The notes under the pieces are model-generated. The model worked only from the letters and a program-made list of their open reading frames with translations, did not search any database and was not told the origin of the DNA. Shown one piece after another: positions 46,844 through 55,235 of a stretch of DNA of 64,000 nt. Where the stretch lies: the NCBI RefSeq assembly GCF_002073915.1, contig NZ_CP012841.1, forward strand, positions 510,390 through 574,389, in the 5' to 3' direction. Within the stretch, counting starts at the first letter, position 1; every line of letters begins with the position of its first letter. The position numbers and the translations under genes were made by a program. The stretch comes from Candidatus Riesia pediculicola. GTDB taxonomy: Bacteria; Pseudomonadota; Gammaproteobacteria; Enterobacterales; Enterobacteriaceae.

Positions 46844-48604
46844 TCATTTTCGAGAAGTTATTCGAAGAACTTCTTCTTTTTCTTTGATATTCAATCCTAT
46901 TTTTCTTTCTTTTGAGATCAAAAAATTGAACCTTTCGTTTACAGCTATGGAAGTTAAATGGAACATTGCATCTTGAAAAATTCTTCTTTCGATTTTCTTT
47001 TCTAAAAAAAAGTTATGATTTTCCGAATCTTCTTTGAGTTTTCTAAAAAGAACATCATTATTAAAACGTTTTTCTAATTGATTGGAATCAATTTCAGGAT
47101 AATTTCTACAGATATTGAAAATCTTCAAAAACAGCTTAATTCCAAATAGTTTTATATTTTCATATTTAGAAATATTAAAATTTGGAAAATACCTCACAAA
47201 ATTAGGATTTTTGATTAATAACTTAATCAAAATAGATATTGTTCGAGATTGATTACCTAGTTTCTTTATTTTAGGAGATTTCTTTTGAATAGTACTTTTT
47301 AAAGGTTTTTTTATGCTTCTGTCCTGTATAGAAACCCCTATGATATGGCTAAGCTCATTAAACATACATTTCTTAAAAACGTATCCAGGTATCTTATAAA
47401 TTATTGGAGAAACTAGAGTGCTAAATCTTGCTTTTCCTTCGTTGTTGCTTAAATCTATTTTTTTTTTAAATCTATTAAACAAAAAGTAGGAAAGAAGGTG
47501 AGATTTTTCTATTCTTTTTTCAAATTTTTCTTTTCCTTCTTCACGAATAATTTTATCTGGATCATATCCATTCGGCAAAAACATAAATCTTGCTTGACGA
47601 TCATCCTCCATGTATGAAATGATTATCTTCAATGTTCTCCATGCTGCAGAATATCCCGCCTGATCTCCATCAAAACAGAATACCACGGAGTTTGTAAACT
47701 TAAAAATAGTTTTTACATGATTTTCTGTTAAAGATGTTCCAAGAATTGCTACTGCATAGTTAATCTGAAATTGTTTTAATGATATCACGTCCATATAACC
47801 TTCTACTACCAGAAGCTTTGAAGGATGGTTTTGTTCCTTAATTACTTCATACATTCCATATAGGATTTTTCCTTTTTTAAAAATAACGCTTTCTGGGGAA
47901 TTAATGTACTTTGGTTGAATATGATCATTTAAAATTGTTCTTCCTCCAAAGGCTACTATCATTCCTCTTCGGTTTCTAATTGGAAAAGTTATTCTGTTAT
48001 GAAATTTATTTAAAATTCTTCCTTTTTCATTAATTTTTATGATTCCGATCTCTTTAAGATGATGTGAATAATTTTTCATCTGAATTATTTTTTTTTTTAT
48101 TTTATCATCAAAAATGGATCCAAATCCTATAGAAAAATGTTGTATTGTATTTTGGTCTAAACCTCTTCTTTGCAAGTACCTTTTTGCTGAATAAGAAAAG
48201 CTGTATTTCCAGGAATCTATGAAAGTTTTGTTTATCTCATGCAATATTCCGTAAAAGATGCGTTTAAAATTCTCTCTTTTTGAAAAATTATTTAGTTCTT
48301 CATAGACTATTTCCAGACCGTTCATCTCAGAAAGTTCTTTGATAGCTTCAACGAAACCGACTCCTTTATAATTCATCAAAAAATCGATTGAGTTTCCATG
48401 AGAACTGCAACCAAAGCAATAATAGAATCTTTTTTCTTTATTCACAGTGAAAGAAGGGGTCTTCTCTTTATGAAATGGACACAAAGCCACATAGTTTTTC
48501 CCTTTTTCTTGAAGATTTATATCATTTTGAATTAATTCCACGATATCTGTAATCTCAATTAGCTCTTTAACAAATTCGTTTGATATTTTTTTATTTTTGA
48601 GCAT
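46844..48604 (-). CDS. dnaG: DNA primase (left-arm copy)
   Basis: Synthesises RNA primers for DNA replication. It has 586 residues (E. coli 581). The CHC2 zinc finger is CPFHKEKTPSFTV with CFGC; the TOPRIM domain shows VVEGYMDVISLKQF and the metal-binding CFDGDQAGYSAAW; FMFLPNGYDPD is a further core motif. The C-terminal helicase-interaction domain (after about residue 430) keeps its length but is strongly diverged. It starts 33 bases after rpsU, with no strong ribosome-binding site. Confidence 0.97.
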   Translation of the reverse strand: MLKNKKISNEFVKELIEITDIVELIQNDINLQEKGKNYVALCPFHKEKTPSFTVNKEKRFYYCFGCSSHGNSIDFLMNYKGVGFVEAIKELSEMNGLEIVYEELNNFSKRENFKRIFYGILHEINKTFIDSWKYSFSYSAKRYLQRRGLDQNTIQHFSIGFGSIFDDKIKKKIIQMKNYSHHLKEIGIIKINEKGRILNKFHNRITFPIRNRRGMIVAFGGRTILNDHIQPKYINSPESVIFKKGKILYGMYEVIKEQNHPSKLLVVEGYMDVISLKQFQINYAVAILGTSLTENHVKTIFKFTNSVVFCFDGDQAGYSAAWRTLKIIISYMEDDRQARFMFLPNGYDPDKIIREEGKEKFEKRIEKSHLLSYFLFNRFKKKIDLSNNEGKARFSTLVSPIIYKIPGYVFKKCMFNELSHIIGVSIQDRSIKKPLKSTIQKKSPKIKKLGNQSRTISILIKLLIKNPNFVRYFPNFNISKYENIKLFGIKLFLKIFNICRNYPEIDSNQLEKRFNNDVLFRKLKEDSENHNFFLEKKIERRIFQDAMFHLTSIAVNERFNFLISKERKIGLNIKEKEEVLRITSRK

Positions 48605-48637
48605 ATCATCGTGCTTTCATATTCTTAAAAAATTTTT

Positions 48638-48883
48638 TCATCTTTTCTTCTTTAACAGATTCGGATTTAGAAATGTCCGAAATCTTCTTGAATTTTCTCT
48701 AGCTATTTTTTTTGCATGTCTTTTAATGGAAGAAGCCTTTTCTCTTTTTCTAACTGTTGTCGGTTTTTCATAAAATTCTCTTCTCCTGACTTCTGCAAGA
48801 ACCCCAGCTTTTTCGCAAGAACGTTTGAATCTTCGAAAAGCTAAGTCAAACGGCTCATTTTCTTTAACTTTTATTATAGGCAT
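48638..48883 (-). CDS. rpsU: 30S ribosomal protein S21 with C-terminal extension (left-arm copy)
   Basis: Small basic protein of the 30S platform that helps initiation. It has 81 residues against 71 in E. coli. The first 60 residues are almost identical ([35 protein letters not shown]), then the usual end ARRTRLY is replaced by SRRFRTF plus ten extra residues, [10 protein letters not shown]. First gene of the macromolecular-synthesis operon rpsU-dnaG-rpoD and divergent from tsaD across about 200 bp, as in E. coli. Confidence 0.97.
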   Translation of the reverse strand: MPIIKVKENEPFDLAFRRFKRSCEKAGVLAEVRRREFYEKPTTVRKREKASSIKRHAKKIARENSRRFRTFLNPNLLKKKR

Positions 48884-49082
48884 AAGGTCAATTATCTCTT
48901 GAATTTAAATACTGTGTAGAATATTATAAAAGATTATCTGTTTAAAATTACAAAATATTTATTCTACTCGAATATAAAAAAATATGCAAAAAACAGGATT
49001 TTTTTGAAGAAATTTTCTTGATTTTTTAGTGTTTTTAAAAATACTTGATCTAAAATTTTTCAAATAGTAAAAGAGATATTAT

Positions 49083-50114
49083 ATGATGGTTCTTGGAATA
49101 GAAACTTCTTGTGATGACACTGGAGTAGCTATTTATGATGATGAATTGGGACTTTTGTTCAATAAAGTTGAAAGTCAACACGAGTTACATAGTCGATATG
49201 GTGGGGTATTACCAGAATTAGCTTCCAGAGCGCATTCAATTAAATTACCTAAACTAATCAAATTAGCAATTTCCCAGAAAAACCTTCTGACGAATAATAA
49301 AGTTGATGCAATTGCTTATACTGCTGGTCCTGGGTTGGTAGGTTCTTTACTAGTTGGTTCAATTTTTGGAAAGTCCTTAGCTTTTTCTTTGAAGATTCCT
49401 GTAATTCCCGTTCATCACATAGAAGGTCATATTTTTTCTGTTATGCTATGTCAAAAAGAAATTCCAGATTTTCCATTTTTGGTTCTTTTGATTTCAGGGG
49501 GAAATACTCAGATTATATCTGTTCAATCTGTCGGAAAATATCGATTGTTAGGAAGGTCTAGAGATGATTCAGTAGGAGAAGTTTTTGATAAAGTTGCCAG
49601 ACATTTAGGATTAAAGTATCCAGGTGGATATTTGATATCCTCAATTGCTAATAAAGGTAATCCAGGAAAGTTTCGATTTCCAAGACCTATGATTCATTCA
49701 GATGATCTAGATCTTAGTTTTTCTGGCTTAAAAACTAGTGTTTTAAATGTTATTCAAGAAAGAAAATTAGATTTTCAAACAATATGTGATATAGCGTATG
49801 AATTTGAGAAATCTGTAGTAGATACATTGATAGAAAAATGCAGAGCTGCTTTGAATCGTGAGAAAGTTGATAATCTAGTTGTAGTAGGAGGAGTAGGTTC
49901 GAATTTTTCTATTAGATCCAAAATAAAATCATTTTTTGGAAATGTTGGAAAAAAAGTTTTTTTTCCTAAATATGAATTTTGTACTGATAATGGAGCAATG
50001 ATAGCGTATGCTGGAACATTACGATTAAAATATCAAATAAGTAGTTCTCCTACGTTTTTAAAAAAAGTTATCGATCCGAAATTATCCATATCGAAATATT
50101 CAGAAGAGATATGA
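49083..50114 (+). CDS. tsaD: tRNA threonylcarbamoyladenosine (t6A) transferase TsaD (left-arm copy)
   Basis: Transfers threonylcarbamoyl to A37 of tRNAs reading ANN codons, a nearly universal modification. It has 343 residues (E. coli 337). VLGIETSCDDTGVAIYD opens the ASKHA fold, the metal-binding histidines are in VHHIEGHIFS, and ISGGNTQII, DSVGEVFDKVARHLGL and VVVGGVGSNFSIR are conserved. E. coli TsaB, TsaC and TsaE partners are not in this window. Both tRNAs here (Ile2 with CAU, Asn with GUU) decode ANN codons and are expected substrates. Confidence 0.97.
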   Translation: MMVLGIETSCDDTGVAIYDDELGLLFNKVESQHELHSRYGGVLPELASRAHSIKLPKLIKLAISQKNLLTNNKVDAIAYTAGPGLVGSLLVGSIFGKSLAFSLKIPVIPVHHIEGHIFSVMLCQKEIPDFPFLVLLISGGNTQIISVQSVGKYRLLGRSRDDSVGEVFDKVARHLGLKYPGGYLISSIANKGNPGKFRFPRPMIHSDDLDLSFSGLKTSVLNVIQERKLDFQTICDIAYEFEKSVVDTLIEKCRAALNREKVDNLVVVGGVGSNFSIRSKIKSFFGNVGKKVFFPKYEFCTDNGAMIAYAGTLRLKYQISSSPTFLKKVIDPKLSISKYSEEI

Positions 50115-50168
50115 AAGAGTTGAAAAAAATAAATATCTTAAAATTTTTTTGATAAAAAAGGATTCATT

Positions 50169-50522
50169 ATGAAAGTTTTAATCATTGATCAACTATCAAT
50201 TTTTACCAGAATTGGAGTTTACGATTGGGAAAAACAAATAAAACAGAAATTATTAATTAGTATAAAAATTTCTCGAAAAAAATATGATATTGAGAATGAA
50301 AAATTCGAAAACTATCTAGATTATTCTAAGATAAGCGAAACTATCGTGAATTATCTTGAAAGAAATTCTTTTTCTTTGATAGAAGAAGTTGCTGACAAAA
50401 TATCTAGAATTCTGTTCAATCAGTTCTTTTGCAATTGGGTAAAAGTTACGGTATTTAAACCTAACGCTATAGCGAGAGCGAAAACGGTCGGTGTATGTTT
50501 AGAAAGAAAAATAGATATATAA
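50169..50522 (+). CDS. folB: Dihydroneopterin aldolase (left-arm copy)
   Basis: Converts dihydroneopterin to the hydroxymethyl-dihydropterin used in folate synthesis, and may also epimerise it. It has 117 residues (E. coli about 118-122). The start IDQLSIFTRIGVYDWEK holds the conserved Glu, SLIEEVADKISR and the C-terminal FKPNAIARAKTVGVCLER hold the active-site Lys and flanking motif. An AAGGA site precedes the ATG. Its stop is one base from the convergent cca stop. PlsY, between tsaD and folB in E. coli, is lost. Confidence 0.94.
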   Translation: MKVLIIDQLSIFTRIGVYDWEKQIKQKLLISIKISRKKYDIENEKFENYLDYSKISETIVNYLERNSFSLIEEVADKISRILFNQFFCNWVKVTVFKPNAIARAKTVGVCLERKIDI

Positions 50523-50523
50523 T

Positions 50524-51777
50524 TTATCTTAAATGATTTTTTCTTATTTTTTTTAAGTTCATCACTTTTTCTATTATTTTTAATCTGTTCTTTAGGATTG
50601 TCCCGCGTATTTCTTTATTTTTCATTTTTTGAAAGTCAATTTTTAAAGAGCTTTTCGATACTTTCTTAAATATTTTCATTAATAATTCTCCTTGTGGGTA
50701 ATAACATCCTAGTTCCAGCCTATTTTTAACAATGTAATGAGCTTTACATACCGTGATGAGTTGATCTATATTTTTCGGTTTTCTCCAAACATCCATTTGA
50801 TCAAATATTTTGATAACCTCTTTGCTGCAAGAATTTTGGATATTTTGAACATTTTGATGAACTTTAGCAATGGCAACGGATAATTTTTTAGTTTTAGTTG
50901 GAACACACATTCTATCGCAAAAACTACGAACCATTTGAACAGCTGAGTTAATCTTTTTTTCTTTGGAATTACTCATATGATTATCGTAAAAAAAAACAGT
51001 AAAATTACTACATAAAGCTGCGAATCTTACTTCAATACTTTTTGTTAACAAAGCTGATTTTTTAATAACAAGAAAGATATATTCTTTTTGATCAATAAAA
51101 GAAGTAAGTGAAGACTTTTTTTTGAAAGATTTTGTTAAAATAATTTGAATTTCTGGAAAAAGTACAGATAGAGCTCCACATTGAAAAAGCATTTTAAAAT
51201 ATAAATCTGGAGATGAAGTAGATAAAGCTTTTTTAGTTTCTATCCAAACTCTCTCTTTGCTGACTGTTTTGAGGTCTTCTTGTTGAACCATCTCTTCGAT
51301 TATTTTCCAGGTTTTATGATAAATGGTGAAATAATATTCAGATAGTTTTGCGTAAAATCTGGCTGTCCTTAGCACTCTAATCGGATCTTCCGAAAAAGCA
51401 TTAGAAACATGTCTTATGATTCTCTTTTGAATGTCTTTGATTCCAAAAAAAGGGTCTATGATTTTGTTTTTTGTTGTTTTAGCAATTGCATTGATGGTTA
51501 GATCTCTTCTATATAAATCTTCTTCAATAGTTACAGAAGGAGAACTGAAACATTGAAAACCAGTGTGACCGGATCCTATTTTTCGATCAATTCTTGCTAA
51601 TGAATACTCCTCTTTAGTAACTGGATGTAAAAATACAGGAAAGTCTCTGCCGACCTGTTGAAATCCCAGTCGAATCATTTCTTGAGGGCTGCTTCCAACG
51701 ACCAACCAATCTCTATCTGAAATGGGCATCCCTAATATTTGATCTCTGACAGCTCCTCCTACTAAATAAATTTTCAT
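50524..51777 (-). CDS. cca: tRNA CCA-adding enzyme with a degraded HD domain (left-arm copy)
   Basis: Adds or repairs the CCA end of tRNAs. It has 417 residues (E. coli 412). The class II nucleotidyltransferase core is intact: LVGGAVRD, catalytic carboxylates in DRDWLVVG (Asp21, Asp23), RRDLTINAIA and EDPIRVLRTARF. In the C-terminal half, the HD phosphohydrolase signature LCHDLGKG of E. coli reads LCSNFTVF (residues 255-262), and HPE and HGHGP metal-site motifs are also missing. So the 2',3'-cyclic phosphodiesterase and phosphatase activities should be lost while CCA addition remains. It must be essential, since neither tRNA gene here encodes CCA. Confidence 0.95.
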   Translation of the reverse strand: MKIYLVGGAVRDQILGMPISDRDWLVVGSSPQEMIRLGFQQVGRDFPVFLHPVTKEEYSLARIDRKIGSGHTGFQCFSSPSVTIEEDLYRRDLTINAIAKTTKNKIIDPFFGIKDIQKRIIRHVSNAFSEDPIRVLRTARFYAKLSEYYFTIYHKTWKIIEEMVQQEDLKTVSKERVWIETKKALSTSSPDLYFKMLFQCGALSVLFPEIQIILTKSFKKKSSLTSFIDQKEYIFLVIKKSALLTKSIEVRFAALCSNFTVFFYDNHMSNSKEKKINSAVQMVRSFCDRMCVPTKTKKLSVAIAKVHQNVQNIQNSCSKEVIKIFDQMDVWRKPKNIDQLITVCKAHYIVKNRLELGCYYPQGELLMKIFKKVSKSSLKIDFQKMKNKEIRGTILKNRLKIIEKVMNLKKIRKNHLR

Positions 51778-52272
51778 ATCGTCGTTATATGTTAAAATCG
51801 TATCTTCTGATTTGATCAGTATAATTTTTTCGTTAATCTATGACCAGATTTTTTAAAAAAAGCGTTTACAAATTCTTATATCGTATATTGTTCGAAATAG
51901 ATATTTAATTTCTTAGTTTTTTTATCTTATTGATACGAGATGAATTGGATTAATTAATGAGAATTTTATAAATTCATCATTTAACGCCTAGTAACAAGAA
52001 ACGATTTATGTGAAGTATAAAAATCTCAAAACTCTTTAGAGATCTCGAAATTTACCAATAAAGATAATAATAGCTATTGATGTTTTTTAAAAAATTGATA
52101 ATCTTTTTTAAATAGGTTTGTCTTTCAATTAAAAGAACGTTTTTCTGAAAAGTTCGATACTTCATGAAAAAATTATGTATTCCAATATTTTAGAACAACC
52201 TTTCATGTATATTTCTCACTGGATGTTGAGGATTAGTATTTTAATTTATGTGATATATCTTACGGAGAATAA
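51778..52272. other. Spacer between divergent cca and hldE (left arm)
   Basis: A 495-bp AT-rich interval where E. coli has glnE, ygiF and ygiM. It ends in a GGAGA ribosome-binding site for hldE. No gene remnant or tRNA is seen. It is copied base for base in the right arm where I compared it, although non-coding DNA should drift quickly, so the duplication must be young or kept uniform by gene conversion. Confidence 0.45.
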
Positions 52273-53685
52273 ATGAAATTTTCTATTCCCAATTTTGAAA
52301 AAAACAGAATTTTAGTGATCGGAGATATTATTTTAGATAATTATTGGTATGGAATAACTGAAAAAATTTCAAAAGAAGCTCCAATTCCTACAGTTAATAT
52401 AAAGAGTAGATTGTCTAAATTAGGAGGAGCTGCCAACGTTGCAGTCAATGCATCCAGATTAGGAGCAAGAGTTTTTTTGATCGGTTTGGTTGGAAACGAT
52501 GAATCATCTGAAATTGTTAGAAGTGAATTAGTCAGGTTAAAAATTCTCTTCGATCTTATCGTTCTTCCAAATTATTTAACAGTAACCAAATTTAGAATTT
52601 TTTCCAAAAATCAACAAATCGCTCGAATGGATTTTGAAGAAAAAATAAAAGAAAAATGTTCTGAATATGTTTCGTATATCTTAGAAAAGGTAAAAAAAAG
52701 AATTTCTTTCGCGCAAGTCATTGTATTATCTGATTATGGAAAAGGAGCTTTATATGAAACTTCTAAAATAATTGATCTCGCTAGGAATTATAAAATACCA
52801 GTTTTAGTTGATCCTTATGGAAAAAATTTTGAGAAATATAAAGAATCTACCATGCTTACACCTAATTTGGATGAGTTTGAATTGGTTGTTGGAAAATGTT
52901 CAAACAATTCTGAAATGGAGAAAAAGGGTTTTGAGATGATTCGTAGTTTATCTTTGGAAAGCATATTGATCACACTTTCTGAAAAAGGAATTTTGTTATT
53001 GTCTAACAAAGAACATAAATTATATTTACCGTCTTTTGTAAGAAATGTAAAGAATGTTACTGGAGCTGGAGATACCATGATTGCTACTTTGGCGGTAGCT
53101 TTCTCTTCTTCTGAACTAAGTTTAGATCAATCTTGTTTTTTATCCAATATTGCTGCTTCTATCGTTGTAGAAAAAGAAAATACTTCTGATGTTTCAATAG
53201 AAGAATTGAAAAGAAGATTCTATGAAAGAAGCTGTAGATTTTTTGGTATTCTTCGGGAAGATCAAATAAAAAATACTGTAAATATTTGTAAGTTCTTAAA
53301 AGAAAAAATTGTAATGGTGGTCGGATACTTGGACGAGATTCATCTTACTTATGTTCGATATCTTAACAGAGCTCGTAACTTTGGGGATCGACTGATCGTT
53401 GCGATCAACATTGATACATCTATCGAGAGATTAAAATTGAAGAATACTTTCTATTCCACGGAAAATACAATGGAAATTTTATTACAGTTGAAATCAGTAG
53501 ATTGGATTATTCCATTTAAAGAAAAAAGTCCAGAAAATATTGTTAGGAAAATTAAACCAGATGTTTTTATATCGACAAAAATATGTTCGTCTTGGATCGA
53601 AAATATATTTCGTTATGTAGGAGAAGTGAAAATTCTCAATTTTAAAGACAATCGGTTTTATGATGAGAATGTAAAAATAGTATGA
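52273..53685 (+). CDS. hldE: Heptose kinase/adenylyltransferase HldE with a ruined adenylyltransferase half (left-arm copy)
   Basis: In E. coli both phosphorylates heptose-7-phosphate and adenylylates heptose-1-phosphate for lipopolysaccharide core. It has 470 residues (E. coli 477). The N-terminal PfkB-type kinase domain looks sound: LVIGDIILDNYWYG, LGGAANVAVN and the catalytic NVTGAGDTM at residues 261-269. In the C-terminal domain, E. coli GVFDILHAGH is GYLDEIHLTY (residues 351-360): the HxGH nucleotidyltransferase signature has lost Gly and the second His. The KGGDY motif is replaced by STKIC, and the terminal STT motif is gone. The fold seems kept (NFGDRLIVAIN) but adenylylation is unlikely. 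Confidence 0.93.
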   Translation: MKFSIPNFEKNRILVIGDIILDNYWYGITEKISKEAPIPTVNIKSRLSKLGGAANVAVNASRLGARVFLIGLVGNDESSEIVRSELVRLKILFDLIVLPNYLTVTKFRIFSKNQQIARMDFEEKIKEKCSEYVSYILEKVKKRISFAQVIVLSDYGKGALYETSKIIDLARNYKIPVLVDPYGKNFEKYKESTMLTPNLDEFELVVGKCSNNSEMEKKGFEMIRSLSLESILITLSEKGILLLSNKEHKLYLPSFVRNVKNVTGAGDTMIATLAVAFSSSELSLDQSCFLSNIAASIVVEKENTSDVSIEELKRRFYERSCRFFGILREDQIKNTVNICKFLKEKIVMVVGYLDEIHLTYVRYLNRARNFGDRLIVAINIDTSIERLKLKNTFYSTENTMEILLQLKSVDWIIPFKEKSPENIVRKIKPDVFISTKICSSWIENIFRYVGEVKILNFKDNRFYDENVKIV

Positions 53686-53854
53686 AAAAAGATGGTTTTT
53701 GATTTTTGTAATATAAAAACTTTTAAAAAAAATTGTCCTTTTTATTCTCATATTTATATAATAAGGAATATCTGTTTTCTTTATGAATTTTGTTTGTTTT
53801 TTTTGTTGCGATTCCACGAAAGATGAAGTAATCAAAATTTAGGAGTAATTATAA

Positions 53855-54340
53855 ATGGCTAGTAGAGGTATAAATAAGGTAATATTAATTGGTTATTTAG
53901 GTCAGGATCCAGAGATTCGATATATGCCTAACGGAAACGCTGTAGCGAATTTGTCTCTAGCTACTTCTGAAAATTGGAAAGATAAGCAAACCGGAGAAAT
54001 GAGAGAAAGAACAGAATGGCATAGAGTTGTCATATTTGGCAAACTAGCAGAGGTATCTGGAGAACATTTAAGAAAAGGATCTCAGGTTTATATCGAAGGT
54101 TCTTTGCAAACTAGAAAATGGCAGGATCAAAACGGGCAAGATCGATACAATACCGAAGTTATTGTGAATATCGGCGGTACGATGAGAATGTTGGGTACTA
54201 AAAATCATCAAGATCTTTCTCAAAGAGATAAACCATCGATTTGGGAGAAACAAAAGACTTCTGAAAAGATCGTCGATTCAAGTTCAAATGAAGAAGGCAA
54301 GGAAGAATCGATAGAATTTGATGACGATATTCCCTTTTAG
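53855..54340 (+). CDS. ssb: Single-stranded DNA-binding protein (left-arm copy)
   Basis: Tetrameric protein that coats single-stranded DNA in replication and repair. It has 161 residues (E. coli 178). The OB-fold opens [20 protein letters not shown] and includes [14 protein letters not shown] and [14 protein letters not shown]; the linker is shortened; the acidic tip EFDDDIPF that recruits partner proteins is kept. AGGAG precedes the ATG. It is the innermost gene of the inverted repeat, ending 45 bp from the arm edge. In E. coli ssb is next to uvrA, so its place here reflects rearrangement. Confidence 0.98.
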   Translation: MASRGINKVILIGYLGQDPEIRYMPNGNAVANLSLATSENWKDKQTGEMRERTEWHRVVIFGKLAEVSGEHLRKGSQVYIEGSLQTRKWQDQNGQDRYNTEVIVNIGGTMRMLGTKNHQDLSQRDKPSIWEKQKTSEKIVDSSSNEEGKEESIEFDDDIPF

Positions 54341-54397
54341 TTCATTTGATCAAATTAATTTCGAGTTTCTTACGGAATTTTTTAAAAAAATATTTGA

Positions 54398-54427
54398 TTG
54401 ACTATAATATTTTAACCATTATATAAT
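54398..54427 (+). promoter_or_regulatory. Sigma-70 promoter of tRNA-Asn
   Basis: TTGACT (54398-54403) and TATAAT (54422-54427) are 18 bases apart, a near-consensus promoter. The -10 box ends 16 bases before the tRNA 5' end. It lies wholly inside the unique 150-bp core of the inverted repeat. Confidence 0.75.
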
Positions 54428-54443
54428 TAGGAATTTAAAATAA

Positions 54444-54515
54444 TCCTCCATAGTTCAGATGGTAGAACGGCGGACTGTTAATCCGTATGCACTGGTTCGA
54501 ATCCAGTTGGAGGAG
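54444..54515 (+). tRNA. asnT: tRNA-Asn with GUU anticodon
   Basis: A 72-base cloverleaf: acceptor TCCTCCA pairs with TGGAGGA, discriminator G, D arm TAGTTCAGATGGTAGAA, anticodon loop CTGTTAA (GUU), T arm ACTGGTTCGAATCCAGT. The variable loop has four bases, one fewer than in E. coli. CCA is not encoded. A T-rich tail (54516-54527) follows and may end transcription. It is the only gene in the core between the arms and therefore the only single-copy gene of this region. The symbol is by analogy; E. coli has several identical asn genes. Confidence 0.96.
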
Positions 54516-54580
54516 TTTTATTTTTTTAGATAGAATTAAAAAATTCCGTAAGAAACTCGAAATTAATTTGATCAAATGAA

Positions 54581-55066
54581 CTAAAAGGGAATATCGTCAT
54601 CAAATTCTATCGATTCTTCCTTGCCTTCTTCATTTGAACTTGAATCGACGATCTTTTCAGAAGTCTTTTGTTTCTCCCAAATCGATGGTTTATCTCTTTG
54701 AGAAAGATCTTGATGATTTTTAGTACCCAACATTCTCATCGTACCGCCGATATTCACAATAACTTCGGTATTGTATCGATCTTGCCCGTTTTGATCCTGC
54801 CATTTTCTAGTTTGCAAAGAACCTTCGATATAAACCTGAGATCCTTTTCTTAAATGTTCTCCAGATACCTCTGCTAGTTTGCCAAATATGACAACTCTAT
54901 GCCATTCTGTTCTTTCTCTCATTTCTCCGGTTTGCTTATCTTTCCAATTTTCAGAAGTAGCTAGAGACAAATTCGCTACAGCGTTTCCGTTAGGCATATA
55001 TCGAATCTCTGGATCCTGACCTAAATAACCAATTAATATTACCTTATTTATACCTCTACTAGCCAT
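54581..55066 (-). CDS. ssb: Single-stranded DNA-binding protein (right-arm copy)
   Basis: Second copy, identical at the protein level to the gene at 53855-54340, with the same AGGAG site and the same DDDIPF tip. The two ssb copies converge on the tRNA-Asn core, their stop codons 240 bp apart. If both are real, dosage of this protein is doubled. Confidence 0.97.
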   Translation of the reverse strand: MASRGINKVILIGYLGQDPEIRYMPNGNAVANLSLATSENWKDKQTGEMRERTEWHRVVIFGKLAEVSGEHLRKGSQVYIEGSLQTRKWQDQNGQDRYNTEVIVNIGGTMRMLGTKNHQDLSQRDKPSIWEKQKTSEKIVDSSSNEEGKEESIEFDDDIPF

Positions 55067-55235
55067 TTATAATTACTCCTAAATTTTGATTACTTCATCT
55101 TTCGTGGAATCGCAACAAAAAAAACAAACAAAATTCATAAAGAAAACAGATATTCCTTATTATATAAATATGAGAATAAAAAGGACAATTTTTTTTAAAA
55201 GTTTTTATATTACAAAAATCAAAAACCATCTTTTT

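Larger units (their letters stand above)
44921..54385 (+). repeat. Left arm of giant inverted repeat (at least 9,465 bp)
   Basis: Every feature in this arm has a mirror copy in the right arm at 108,921 minus its coordinate, with identical protein products and zero net insertion or deletion; intergenic stretches compared by eye are also identical. The inner boundary is exact: 54385 still pairs with 54536, while 54386 does not pair with 54535. The outer boundary here is set only by the end of the window on the other side, so the true arm may be longer. Confidence 0.95.

Noticed and set aside
53494-53835. 113-codon minus-strand frame at the end of hldE, with its mirror at 55086-55427
   Set aside because: Antisense to hldE for half its length and running into spacer; no motif. 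It appears twice only because of the inverted repeat.
54386-54535. Hairpin telomere or resolution site at the repeat centre
   Set aside because: The core is not palindromic; it is an ordinary tRNA gene with a promoter. A chromosome-end role for the arms themselves cannot be excluded.
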